NCBI RefSeq assembly: GCF_022788715.1
Contig: NZ_CP085167.1
Span: 248,001-312,000 of the forward strand
DNA length: 64,000 nt
DNA from: Sulfitobacter sp. DSM 110093
GTDB taxonomy: Bacteria > Pseudomonadota > Alphaproteobacteria > Rhodobacterales > Rhodobacteraceae
Reading direction: 5' to 3'
The position numbers were made by a program, and so were the translations under genes. Position 1 is the stretch's first letter, and each line of letters begins with the position of its first letter. A model generated the notes under the pieces. It was given only the letters and a program-made list of their open reading frames with translations, searched no databases and was not told the origin of the DNA. Shown here piece by piece: positions 18,026-25,914 of the stretch.

Positions 18026-19342
18026 TCACCCGCTGGCCGGGCCGCTGCGCAAGTTTTCAGGCAACCACGTCGCCACCTCGGGGAACCAGATCAGCACGAA
18101 GACCATGAAGACCATGATTGCAAACATCGGCAGCGCGGCCTTGGTGATATAGCCCATCTCGTGATCGGTCATGCCTTGCAGCACGAAAAGGTTAAAGCCA
18201 ATCGGCGGGGTGATCTGCGCCATCTCAACCACGACCACAACGAAGATGCCGAACCAGATCAGGTCGATGCCTGCGCCACGCACCATCGGCTCCACCACGG
18301 CCATGGTCAGCACGACCGAGGAAATCCCGTCGAGGAACATGCCCAGCACGATGTAGAAGACCAACAGCGCCATCAGCAGCTCGAACCGCGACAGTTCCAT
18401 CGCCGCGATCCCGTCGGCCAGCGCCCGGGGCAGGCCGGTGAACCCCATCGACAGTTTCAGGAACGCCGCGCCAGCAAGGATCAGCGCGATCATAGCGGAG
18501 GTGCGCATCGCACCCATCAGGCTTTCGCGGAAGCTGTGCCAGTTCAGCGAACCTTGGAACAGCGCCAGTGTCAGCGAGCCGATGACGCCAATCGCGGCAG
18601 CCTCGGTCGCGGTGGCAAGGCCCAGATACATGGAGCCGATCACGACCGAGATCAGCGCAAAGACCGGCAGCAGGAAGCGCGAGTTGCGCAGCTTGTCGGC
18701 GAAGCTCATGTCGGTCTCGACATCGGGGTTCCAGTCTTTCGACAGCTTGCTGGTGATTGCGACATAGCCCATGAACATCAGCGCCAGCAGCAGGCCGGGC
18801 ATGACCCCCGCAAAGAACAGCTTGGTGATGCTTTCGTTCACCGTCACCCCATAGACGATCAGCGCCAGCGAGGGGGGGATCATCAGGCCCAACGTGGCAG
18901 CGCCCGCCAATGTGCCTATGATCATCTTCTCAGGATAGTTGCGCGCGCGAAGTTCGGGGATCGACATCTTGCCCACAGTTGTCAGTGTCGCGGCAGAGGA
19001 GCCGGAGACAGCGGCAAACACGGTGCAGCCGACGATATTGGTATGCACCAGCCCGCCCGGTAGTTTCGCGAGCCAAGGCGACAGCCCGCGAAACATGTCT
19101 TGTGACAATCGCGTGCGGTAAAGGATTTCACCCATCCAGACAAAGAGCGGCAGGGCTGTCAGCGTCCAGCTAGAGGAACTGGCCCAGATCGTGGTGATCA
19201 TCGCGTCGCCGACGGGGCGCGTGGTGAAAAGCTCCATCCCGACCCAAGCCACGCCCATCAGGGCCAAGCCGACCCAGACACCGGTGCCGAGCAGGAAGAA
19301 CAGGACGATTAGAAACAGGGCAATGGCATAGATCTCGGTCAT
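18026..19342 (-). CDS. dctM: TRAP transporter large permease (DctM)
   Basis: 438 residues, about 12 hydrophobic segments, the normal DctM size. Family motifs include FTTRPVGDAMITTIWA, VSGSSAATLTTVGKMSIPELRARNYPEKMIIGTLAGAATLGLMIPPSLALIVYG (about 112-165) and VEMAQITPPIGFNLFVLQGMT near 375-395. It is the inner-membrane channel subunit of a sodium-coupled binding-protein-dependent importer, with DctQ four bases upstream and DctP before that. The operon implies an acidic substrate such as 5-oxoproline or a related amino acid. Confidence 0.93.
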   Translation of the reverse strand: MTEIYAIALFLIVLFFLLGTGVWVGLALMGVAWVGMELFTTRPVGDAMITTIWASSSSWTLTALPLFVWMGEILYRTRLSQDMFRGLSPWLAKLPGGLVHTNIVGCTVFAAVSGSSAATLTTVGKMSIPELRARNYPEKMIIGTLAGAATLGLMIPPSLALIVYGVTVNESITKLFFAGVMPGLLLALMFMGYVAITSKLSKDWNPDVETDMSFADKLRNSRFLLPVFALISVVIGSMYLGLATATEAAAIGVIGSLTLALFQGSLNWHSFRESLMGAMRTSAMIALILAGAAFLKLSMGFTGLPRALADGIAAMELSRFELLMALLVFYIVLGMFLDGISSVVLTMAVVEPMVRGAGIDLIWFGIFVVVVVEMAQITPPIGFNLFVLQGMTDHEMGYITKAALPMFAIMVFMVFVLIWFPEVATWLPENLRSGPASG

Positions 19343-19346
19343 GGCG

Positions 19347-19871
19347 TCATTCCCCGAAGCTTTGATCGACTAGGTCACGGGTGACGCGGTGGTCGCCCTT
19401 GAAGATGAGGTGCAAAAGGTTGTCCGTCAGCGCGATGGCGAGGATGCCGCCGCCGATGACCATGACAGATTGCGGTATCCACAGCGCGGTGGCGTCTTGG
19501 TCTTGGCTGACCTCGTTGAACTTCCACGACCAGTAGACGAACCAATAGGCGTAATAGGTGAAATACCACGCAACCGCCGCCGCCACGGCGAAACACCAGA
19601 TATCAAGCAGCCGCTTCCCGCCCGTGCTGAGGGCGTTGAGCAGGATCGACACGCGGATATGCGAGCCGCGGTTGAGCGCATTGGCAAAGGCAAGGAAACT
19701 GGCCCCGGCCATGGCATAGCCTGCATAGCTGGCAGCGCCCGGAAAGACATTGCCGGTCCAACGGGCGACCATCTGGGCCACGATCAAGGTGAGGATGGTC
19801 ACAAGACAGAGCGCCGCAAGTGCTCCCGCCCCGGTATAAAGCCCGTCTAATAGTCTGCGCAGCGTCTTCAT
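19347..19871 (-). CDS. dctQ: TRAP transporter small permease (DctQ)
   Basis: 174 residues with four hydrophobic helices (about 14-36, 47-65, 90-112, 133-155), as in DctQ. FLAFANALNRGSHIRVSILL (about 56-75) is the conserved DctQ loop, and the WSWKFNEVSQD segment follows helix 3. Pairs with DctM for import of a DctP-bound solute. It lies four bases before dctM. Confidence 0.9.
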   Translation of the reverse strand: MKTLRRLLDGLYTGAGALAALCLVTILTLIVAQMVARWTGNVFPGAASYAGYAMAGASFLAFANALNRGSHIRVSILLNALSTGGKRLLDIWCFAVAAAVAWYFTYYAYWFVYWSWKFNEVSQDQDATALWIPQSVMVIGGGILAIALTDNLLHLIFKGDHRVTRDLVDQSFGE

Positions 19872-19905
19872 CCGACCCTCCCTAAATCATGCACCAGCAT
19901 GAGAA

Positions 19906-19930
19906 CGGCGGCCCCGAAACAGGGCCGCCG
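19906..19930 (-). terminator. Strong hairpin between dctP and dctQ (attenuator or mRNA stabiliser)
   Basis: A perfect 9-bp stem CGGCGGCCC/GGGCCGCCG with a 7-base loop lies 13 bases past the dctP stop, in the 71-base gap before dctQ. No long T tract follows, so it is more likely a partial terminator or 3'-end stabiliser, which in transporter operons lets the binding protein be made in excess over the permeases. Confidence 0.55.
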
Positions 19931-19942
19931 CAAGTTGTGCGA

Positions 19943-20932
19943 TTATTGCATCGCCTTATAGTCATCGACGATTGCTGCGCCGTCTTCGCCAGCGGCTTCA
20001 AGCCACTCTTGCGTCATTGTTTCACCCACTTCACGCAGGCCGGACATCAGCTCTTCGCTGGCTGGCTCCACCTTCATGCCGCCTTCGCGCAGCCCATCAT
20101 AGGTGAACTGGGTGTAGTCCTTGGAGGCTTGCAAGCCGCGCTCTTCGGCCTCGGTGGCGCAGGTGGTGATCGCCTCTTTGTTGGCGTCCGTGACTTCGGC
20201 CCAGACATCGGCGTTCACCATCACGTAGTTGCGCGGCAGCCAAGCGTCGACTTCGTAGAAATGGGTCAGGCTTTCCCAGACCTTCTGGTCATAGCCGGTG
20301 GCCCCCGAGGAAATCATCGATTCCGCCACGCCGGTGGCGAAGGCTTGGCTGACTTCGGCGGCCTCGATGGTGACGGGCGACATGCCGGTCAGTTCGGCGA
20401 GACGCGCGGTGGTGTTGTTGTAAGAACGGAATTTCACGCCCTTCATATCCTCGACCGAGCCGACCTCCTTTTTGAAATAGAGACCTTGAGGCGGCCATGG
20501 CACGTTATAAAGCAGGACGAGGTTTTGCTCTTCCAGCACGGCTTCGACTTTGGGCTTAGCTGCTTCCCAAAGCTTCGCGCTCGCCTTAAAGGACGGCGCG
20601 AGGAAGGGGATGGAGTCAAAGCCGAAAACCGCGTTTTCGTTCTGGTGGCCGGAAAGCAGACGCTCGCCCAGTTGGACCTGCCCGGTCTGGATCGCGCGTT
20701 TGATGTCGGCCCCAGCGAAAAGCGCGCCGCCCGGATGCACGGTGATCTCAATCTCGCCGCCAGTGGCTTCGGTCACGCATTCGGCGAATTGCACGCCGTT
20801 CTCGGAATGGAAGTTCGAGGCCGAATAGGCCATCGGCATATCCCATTTCTCGGCCGCGAAGGCAGGCATGGCGGTGCCCAGTGTCAGGGCGGTCATGGCC
20901 GCGCCGGCCATCAGTCTTGCTGTCAGTGTCAT
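19943..20932 (-). CDS. dctP: TRAP transporter solute-binding protein (DctP)
   Basis: 329 residues with a Sec signal peptide at about 1-26 (ends TAMPAFA, mature AEKWDMP). DctP-family features include GGEIEITVHPGGALFAGADIKRAIQTGQVQLGERLLSG (about 54-92), FRSYNNTTARLAEL near 178 and the AEVSQAFATGVAESMISSGATG stretch (about 203-222), where the conserved arginine and the ligand-enclosing helix lie. It is periplasmic and delivers a carboxylate-type solute to DctQM. The ligand is inferred from operon partners only. Confidence 0.92.
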   Translation of the reverse strand: MTLTARLMAGAAMTALTLGTAMPAFAAEKWDMPMAYSASNFHSENGVQFAECVTEATGGEIEITVHPGGALFAGADIKRAIQTGQVQLGERLLSGHQNENAVFGFDSIPFLAPSFKASAKLWEAAKPKVEAVLEEQNLVLLYNVPWPPQGLYFKKEVGSVEDMKGVKFRSYNNTTARLAELTGMSPVTIEAAEVSQAFATGVAESMISSGATGYDQKVWESLTHFYEVDAWLPRNYVMVNADVWAEVTDANKEAITTCATEAEERGLQASKDYTQFTYDGLREGGMKVEPASEELMSGLREVGETMTQEWLEAAGEDGAAIVDDYKAMQ

Positions 20933-20970
20933 GTGGTTTCTCCCTTGTTTATTTGCGTGCGCGCTTGGCG

Positions 20971-22212
20971 TTATCTGTCAAAGCGCTGGGGGTGATACGG
21001 GGTTAGATCCGTGTTTGGCGGCTGCCCCGTGATCAATCCGGCGATCAGTCGGCCCGTTTTCGGCCCGCCCGTCAACCCAATGTGGTGGTGCCCGAAGGCG
21101 GTATAGACCCGGCTCGTCCCGATCTGCCCGATCAGGGGCAGAGAGTCGCTGGGGGCGGGTCGGTGCCCCAGCCATTCGATCTCTTCCTCGGCGGTGAGGT
21201 TCGGAAAGGCGGCCTTGGCCTGACGGCGCAGCAGCGCCAAGGGCGCTTTGGTTGCGCCCGCCTCTAGCCCGCCGAATTCGACGATCCCGGCGCAGCGCAG
21301 CCCGTCGGCCATCGGCGTGGCGACGAATTTGCCTGCTGCCATCATGGTGGGGCGCGACGGACCGCCCTCTGCATCCTTGAAGACGATATGGTAGCCGCGT
21401 TCGGATTCCAGCGGCACGTTGATCCCCAGCTTGCGCATCAGTGGTTTCGACCAGACGCCGGTGGCCAGCAGCACGTCGTCGCAGGACAGCGGGCCTTGGT
21501 CGGTCAAGACTGAGGTGACCTCTTCATCAAGGATCGTGATGTCCTCAACCTCGGCCCGTTTGATGGTGCCGCCCATTCCCTCAAACGCCTTGGCCAGCGC
21601 CCGAACATAGCCGCCGGGGTCGGCGATGAAGCCGTGGTCGGCCAGTCGTGCGATACAGGTGATCTGCGGGCCATAGGCCGGGTCGAATTCCCTGACCGCG
21701 CCGCTCTCGATGATCTCTGGCACGAAGCCCGCATCGCGGCGGAGCGCCCATGTATAGGCTTCGGCCTCGAAGGCCGGGCGGCTGGTATAGGCAAAGCAAT
21801 AGTCGCTATCCCGGACCCAATCCTCCAACCCTAGATCGGCACAGAGGGCTTTGTGTTGCGCTACGCTGTCGCTGACGATGGGCGCCAACCCGGCAGAGAT
21901 GCGGCGGGTGTCGGCATCGTTGGCGTGGGCCATGTAGCGGCGCAGCCACGGCAGCAGGCGGGGCAGATAGGGCCAGCGTAGGAACAGCGGAAACTCGGGG
22001 TCGCGTAGCATCCCCGGCGATTTCCGCAGCAGGCCCGGCCCGGTCACCGGCGCAACGCCCGCCGCCGCCAGCACGCCACCATTGCCATGCGAGGTGCCGC
22101 GCCCCGGCTCAGACCGGTCCAGCAACGTTACCTCCGCCCCGGCGCGGCGCAGCCAGATCGCGGCAGAGACGCCGACAATCCCGGCGCCGATAACGACGAC
22201 ATGTTGGGTCAT
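20971..22212 (-). CDS. FAD-dependent D-amino-acid dehydrogenase-like oxidoreductase (DadA family)
   Basis: 413 residues. The N-terminal FAD motif VVVIGAGIVGVSAAIWLRRAGAEVTLLDRSEPGRGTSHGNGG (4-45) is of DadA/DAO type. The middle has GFIADPGGYVRALAKAFEGMGG (about 197-218) and the C-terminus the DadA end WLGHRPAPSDSLPLIGQIG and YTAFGHHHIGLTGGPKTGRLIAGLI. It oxidises an amine at a D-carbon and hands electrons to the respiratory chain. It is the first gene of the unit that ends in pxpBCA; substrates could be a D-amino acid, hydroxyproline epimer or pyrrolidine acid. The exact substrate is unknown. Confidence 0.85.
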   Translation of the reverse strand: MTQHVVVIGAGIVGVSAAIWLRRAGAEVTLLDRSEPGRGTSHGNGGVLAAAGVAPVTGPGLLRKSPGMLRDPEFPLFLRWPYLPRLLPWLRRYMAHANDADTRRISAGLAPIVSDSVAQHKALCADLGLEDWVRDSDYCFAYTSRPAFEAEAYTWALRRDAGFVPEIIESGAVREFDPAYGPQITCIARLADHGFIADPGGYVRALAKAFEGMGGTIKRAEVEDITILDEEVTSVLTDQGPLSCDDVLLATGVWSKPLMRKLGINVPLESERGYHIVFKDAEGGPSRPTMMAAGKFVATPMADGLRCAGIVEFGGLEAGATKAPLALLRRQAKAAFPNLTAEEEIEWLGHRPAPSDSLPLIGQIGTSRVYTAFGHHHIGLTGGPKTGRLIAGLITGQPPNTDLTPYHPQRFDR

Positions 22213-22258
22213 GTTAGGAGGCTTTCGGATTTTGGTCGCATCATGGGTTGGTTCCTTT

Positions 22259-22302
22259 TCAGCATCTTTACATAAAAAATCACCACGTCAACAAAATGCT
22301 GA
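22259..22302. promoter_or_regulatory. Inverted repeat in the leader of the dadA-TRAP-pxp operon (candidate operator)
   Basis: TCAGCAT (22259-22265) and ATGCTGA (22296-22302) are perfect inverted arms 30 bases apart, about 50-90 bases upstream of the DadA-like start. A minus-strand TTGACG and an AT-rich stretch lie between the arms, so a regulator bound there would cover the promoter. No regulator gene is adjacent. Confidence 0.4.
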
Positions 22303-22430
22303 TAAAATGTCATCGTTGGCGTTTCTCTTGCCCAGTGTGAGCATCAGATGCACCTTGCGCCTTGTTCTGACTACCAATTAATGGCCATCGGCCGGGTTAA
22401 TGTAGCCGTTTTGCAGGCGTAAAGGGTCAA

Positions 22431-22460
22431 TCGGGCGGAAACGCCCGATTTTCTTGTTTT
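22431..22460 (+). terminator. Intrinsic terminator reading rightward, with no recognised gene before it
   Basis: A 7-bp stem TCGGGCG/CGCCCGA with a GAAA loop is followed by TTTTCTTGTTTT. On the plus strand nothing coding ends here; the roughly 120 bases before it (22310-22430) hold no convincing reading frame, so a small RNA or the decayed end of a lost gene are the options. Confidence 0.6.
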
Positions 22461-22700
22461 GGCGAAGTAAATGGTGTAAGGACTGGTTCGCTCTTGTCCC
22501 TGAAGGTTCTGGGGCGGTGAAGCGGCGTTCAAAAACGGATTTATGACTTTTTTGCTAACTGGCGGTCGCTCCGATATTCAACCTAAATTCAGACGCTTCA
22601 AATCCCACGGTGCGCGAGCTGTCGGGGCGCGGAGTTTTCGGGTGGGCGTCCTGCCGCGACTCGTCGAATTGCTCTCCTGTCGGTATCCGGAGTGTTCCAA

Positions 22701-22725
22701 TAAAAATGGGCGGCTTGCGCCGCCC
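22701..22725 (-). terminator. Intrinsic terminator reading leftward
   Basis: A perfect 7-bp stem GGGCGGC/GCCGCCC with a 4-base loop is followed on the minus strand by ATTTTTATT. It lies 24 bases past the stop of the unrecognised frame at 22749-23036, suggesting that a gene once ended here. Confidence 0.65.
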
Positions 22726-22748
22726 TATGTCAGGAGTTTCTGTTTCCT

Positions 22749-23036
22749 CTAATGTAAACGCCAAACCCGTAGTGCGCTTTCGATGCGCAAGTAGGCATTC
22801 AGCGCTTCATGCCTTGAGTGATGCCCATAACAAGATGGGCACTGATAACTGTCAGCGTCCGTTTCTTCGATTTGGTACCCCAGGGCCAAAACGCCTCGAA
22901 AGCGAGCGGGGCCAGGGAAACCGAATGCGTGGCGGAACTTGTAACCGCAAGGCCAGCGATCTCGAGGTCGCGTTGGGTATAGTGCCGACCAACCAGCACA
23001 CGCGCTTTCGAGAGTGGAAAACGCTGATTGAGCCAC
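22749..23036 (-). other. Unrecognised minus-strand frame before a terminator, possibly the tail of a decayed gene
   Basis: 95 residues with a cysteine pair (YQCPSCYGHHSRHE, near 65-78) in the last third and no family I recognise. No good ribosome site precedes its first ATG, and parts of the other two minus frames over the same bases are also open, as expected in a decayed gene. The only positive support is the intrinsic terminator just downstream. Treat as weak. Confidence 0.2.
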
Positions 23037-23129
23037 AGCGTGATATCGCAGTTATCCTGCTCTGGGCCGAACGTTCCAGGATGGTCCTTAAGGCGGCTCT
23101 CTTGGCTAATTTGTAATATGCAGCCCGGG

Positions 23130-23480
23130 TCACCGAGCATGGAAAAACTTACCATGGATCTCGCTGATCCGGGCTCCGTGCCACTGAGCCATATCGGCTG
23201 CCGCGAAGTTTCGCTCAGTGCTGATCTTGTCGAGCGATGAACGCGACTGGTCCGCGAGAAAGCGGGTGATTTCGTTCACGGCATCTTCGATCGCATCCGC
23301 ATCCGGGAAAGGATGGCTGAATGCGCTATGCAGTCGGCACAAGGCCTCGAAGCCGGCTGGATCGTCGAGCGCGTCGAGCAGGTTGCAAAGCCTGGCGCCA
23401 TTGTAACGCAGGTGTCTCTCAGTCGCAGCGACCGCGTCGTAGCGGGTCTGGCTGATATTCGCAGTGTCTGTGCTGAGCAT
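23130..23480 (-). CDS. Hypothetical protein of 116 residues
   Basis: Starts MLSTDTANISQTRYDAV with AGGGAGA eight bases upstream; open sequence further up lacks such a site. It is probably all helical (ATERHLRYNGARLCNLLDALDD, then AIEDAVNEITRFLADQSR), soluble and slightly acidic, with no signal peptide or metal motif. I do not recognise the family. It lies in the IS-rich part of the island, with a non-coding gap and a small fragment upstream. Confidence 0.45.
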   Translation of the reverse strand: MLSTDTANISQTRYDAVAATERHLRYNGARLCNLLDALDDPAGFEALCRLHSAFSHPFPDADAIEDAVNEITRFLADQSRSSLDKISTERNFAAADMAQWHGARISEIHGKFFHAR

Positions 23481-23795
23481 GTCTGTCTCCCTTGCATGCA
23501 TGAATGGTGTTGGTGTTGCCTGATTCATCGGCGTCATGTTTTCTGCGGTTGGGAGATGCGTGGTATTCGGCAAGATCCTTTTCGGTAGAATTCGAAGGCT
23601 GGTTTTGGTGCTGGTGATGGTGCTGGTAACGAGAACATTGGTCGTTCTTTTGGGAGACGAAGAAGAAATCTGCAGCACGGGTTACTTTTTTGATCATTAC
23701 GCTTTGCAGAAGATGGTCTTTTCAGGTTGGATATCTTGTTCTGCGCCCCAGAAGAATGCCGCGGACAGCGCGCGTTGCGCCGCCGGCGAAGCACT

Positions 23796-23939
23796 TCAGG
23801 TGGCCATCTGCGCCGGAAGGTCGAGCGCCTGCCCATCCCGGTTCGTGTTCAGGTCGCTAATGTCGATCAATAGATCATAGAGCCGGTCGGTGAGCAGGCA
23901 GAGTTCCTCCACTTCGGCGCTGGCGGGATCGAGGAGGGC
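23796..23939 (-). pseudogene. Short coding-like fragment without a start codon
   Basis: 46 codons read as a helical segment (VEELCLLTDRLYDLLIDIS, then DGQALDLPAQMAT and a stop). No start codon is available in frame before a TGA. The composition is protein-like, so it may be the C-terminal tail of a small gene cut by the IS481 remnant that begins shortly after. Weak. Confidence 0.25.
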
Positions 23940-24078
23940 TCAAGACGATAAGTCGGGTTCGAAAGCATTTATGACAGGGTCTAAAGAAAGGAGGCGGTGG
24001 AGATCGACCAACCTGCGCCGCATTGGGTGGTCAAGGCGTGGTGCCTCGCGCAATCGCAACACCGCATATTCAAGGCCA

Positions 24079-24393
24079 ATGCGTTTCGACATGATCTGTG
24101 AGGCCAATGGTATCGAGCATCGCCTTACCAAGCCAAACCATCCGTGGAGCAACGGTCAGGTGGAGCGCATGAACCGCACGATCAAAGACGCGACGTTCGA
24201 GCGTTTCCACTACGATGACCACGACCAACTGCGCACTCACTTGGCGGACTTCATGGCAGCCCGCAACTTCGCGCGCAGGCTCAAGACCCTCGGCGGTCTC
24301 ACGCCCTACGAATGCATCTGCAAGTTCTGGACATCCGAGCCAGACAGATTCATCCTAAACCCGATCCACCAGATGCCGGGACTGAACACCTAG
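24079..24393 (+). mobile_element. IS481-family transposase, C-terminal fragment
   Basis: About 104 residues matching the end of IS481-type DDE transposases: FDMICEANGIEHRLTKPNHP, then NGQVERMNRTIKDATFERFHY with the third catalytic acid, HLADFMAARNFARRLKTLGGLTPYE and the characteristic tail IHQMPGLNT. The N-terminal helix-turn-helix and the first two catalytic aspartates are missing; upstream sequence in the same frame is unrelated. The remnant ends where the tctA tail begins on the other strand. It is not mobile by itself. Confidence 0.8.
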
Positions 24394-24586
24394 ACGGGGC
24401 GGCTCTGTCGAAACATACGCACAAGCAGCCAGATCGAAAATGCCAACATCACCACGCTGATCGGAGACTTCAGCAAGAACAGGGGATCACACCGCCGGAT
24501 GCGGTGAAACTGCCGCGGATCAAGCCCTCTAGCGCCGGTGCGAGTAGAAAGCCTATTACGAAGGGCAAGATCGAAATCGGCCAAGC
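24390..24586 (-). pseudogene. tctA C-terminal remnant, frameshifted (tripartite tricarboxylate transporter permease)
   Basis: Two minus-strand frames together read as the last helices of TctA: first WPISILPFVIGFLLAPALEG and IRGSFTASGG, then, after a two-base insertion, DPLFLLKSPISVVMLAFSIW. Removing a duplicated GT at the joint restores GGDPLFLLKSP, the usual TctA wording. The rest of the gene is absent: homology stops at about 24586, just before the candidate end of the transposon. It could be the target in which that element, or an earlier one, landed. Confidence 0.6.
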
Positions 24587-24611
24587 GTCTCCTTAAACCT
24601 CAGCCCACTGC

Positions 24612-24850
24612 TGTCCCTTGATGCCCCCCAGAATGTCCCCTTGAGCGCCAGTCGCCGCCAGTGACAACCAGTCACGCATCGTCACAACCGCCTTATCTAG
24701 TTGCCAACGAAAGGGAATGTCTGCGCAAACCGAAAACCGCCCGCAAAATGGATGTTTAAAAATACAATGAAAACAGCTACTTGTGCGGCTCCGAAAACGA
24801 ATCGAAAGCAATAGCCTGCGCAAGAAAGGCATAGTCTGCGCAAACTATTT
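24612..24850. repeat. Candidate terminal repeat region of the Tn7-like element
   Basis: Three copies of a motif (plus strand GTCTGCGCAAAC at 24719, GCCTGCGCAAG at 24814, GTCTGCGCAAAC at 24834) lie in one orientation; the last two are exactly 20 bases apart. Outside them are TGTCCC at 24612 and 24634 and two related blocks, GTGACAACC and GTCACAACC (about 24660-24690). Spaced repeats of about 20 bases beside the transposase genes, with a TGT terminus, are how Tn7- and Tn5053-type ends bind the DDE transposase. I found no matching inverted copy on the far side. Confidence 0.5.
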
Positions 24851-24890
24851 TTGATCTTTTTCCACGGTAGATCGACTCGCGTCTTCCACG

Positions 24891-24916
24891 AAAAAGCCCG
24901 CCTCGAAGAGGCGGGC
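24891..24916 (-). terminator. Intrinsic terminator after tniB
   Basis: A perfect 9-bp stem GCCCGCCTC/GAGGCGGGC with a 3-base loop followed by TTTTTCG on the minus strand, 33 bases past the tniB stop. It closes the tnsA-tniA-tniB operon before the end repeats. Confidence 0.85.
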
Positions 24917-24948
24917 CATGAAACCTTTTTCGCTGGATAAGACTGTTT

Positions 24949-25914
24949 TCAGTTTTCCAGAGCATTCATGAACGGGTGGTCTTTCCGGTACAGCGTCTGG
25001 TAGCCACTATGGGTGAACGGTGTGGCGGCCCGGGAGCACTTGGTCTTAGCGACCCACCAATCCGTGAAGTGATCCCTGGTCAGGGTCTCGGCGCGGACAT
25101 CCTGCGAACCCGCGACTGCACTTTTCGTGACTTCCAGCAAGAGGCCCCACCGTGATGCCGAGGCGGCGACCAGCCGGTCGAAGAAGTCCTGCGTCATCAG
25201 ATCATGATCCACCTCGACCCCGGCCCGGAGCGCATAGCTGCCGACAATTTCGTGGATGGTCAGATAATCATGAGGCACATCGATGTCGGTGAAGCGGATG
25301 CGGTGCAGGAGCCGATGGAGCTGGGGCTCAGAATTGATATAATCATCCAGTTCCGGTACGCCCGAAAAAATCAGCATCAGCGGCCAGTCATGGGATTTCA
25401 TCAAGGTCTTGAAGGAATCGAGCACAGCGCGGCGGTCTGCGTCACTCTTCCCGCGAAAGATGTGCTGAGCCTCGTCGAAATGAATGCCGACAATCCCTGC
25501 GAGCTTGGCCTCCCGAAAGATGATGTCCCAAATCTCGTTCTGTGTCAGCCTGGCCTTGGCGCTGACCGGATAGCCGATGGCGTTTGCGGTCGCCTTGCTG
25601 AGATCTTTCCAGGTACCGATACCCTTGAGCACACATTCAGCAAAACGCGCGCAAGACCCGTCCGGGAGGGTGATCTTGTCGTCATTGAAGCGGCGGATCA
25701 GGGCGCCAATTTCTGTCGTCTTGCCGGTCCCGGAGGGGCCAGTCACGAGAAGACCCTCGGTCTCGAAACGGCCGCCGCTGATCAGGTGTCCCATGTGCGC
25801 GCTGAACACCCGGGCAAAGTCCGACTTCAGCTTCGCGGCACGTACCAGGGGATAGATCCGATTGCCCGTATTTGCGGCCGCGTCGCGGTACGCATCAATG
25901 ATAAATTCGCTCAT
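24949..25914 (-). CDS. tniB: TniB/TnsC-like AAA+ transposition regulator
   Basis: 321 residues. Walker A GPSGTGKT at 59-66, Walker [10 protein letters not shown] at about 143-151, a sensor-like [12 protein letters not shown] at 181-192 and an arginine-rich HRLLHRIRF segment (200-208) define the TniB/TnsC group of AAA+ ATPases. Such proteins bind target DNA with ATP, connect the TniQ target selector to the DDE transposase and activate insertion. The gene overlaps tniA by ATGA and ends at a strong terminator. It is longer than many TniB proteins, with a C-terminal tail after about 280. Confidence 0.9.
   Translation of the reverse strand: MSEFIIDAYRDAAANTGNRIYPLVRAAKLKSDFARVFSAHMGHLISGGRFETEGLLVTGPSGTGKTTEIGALIRRFNDDKITLPDGSCARFAECVLKGIGTWKDLSKATANAIGYPVSAKARLTQNEIWDIIFREAKLAGIVGIHFDEAQHIFRGKSDADRRAVLDSFKTLMKSHDWPLMLIFSGVPELDDYINSEPQLHRLLHRIRFTDIDVPHDYLTIHEIVGSYALRAGVEVDHDLMTQDFFDRLVAASASRWGLLLEVTKSAVAGSQDVRAETLTRDHFTDWWVAKTKCSRAATPFTHSGYQTLYRKDHPFMNALEN

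Noticed and set aside
17088..18029. A 313-codon frame overlapping the BASS-like gene in another minus-strand frame
   Set aside because: It is glycine-, arginine- and alanine-rich without hydrophobic periodicity or family motifs, while the other frame has regular helices and recognisable BASS-like blocks. It is a high-GC shadow.
22799..23155. A 118-residue minus-strand frame overlapping the unrecognised frame at 22749-23036
   Set aside because: No family or ribosome site. It competes with two other open frames over the same bases, so none is trusted as a gene.
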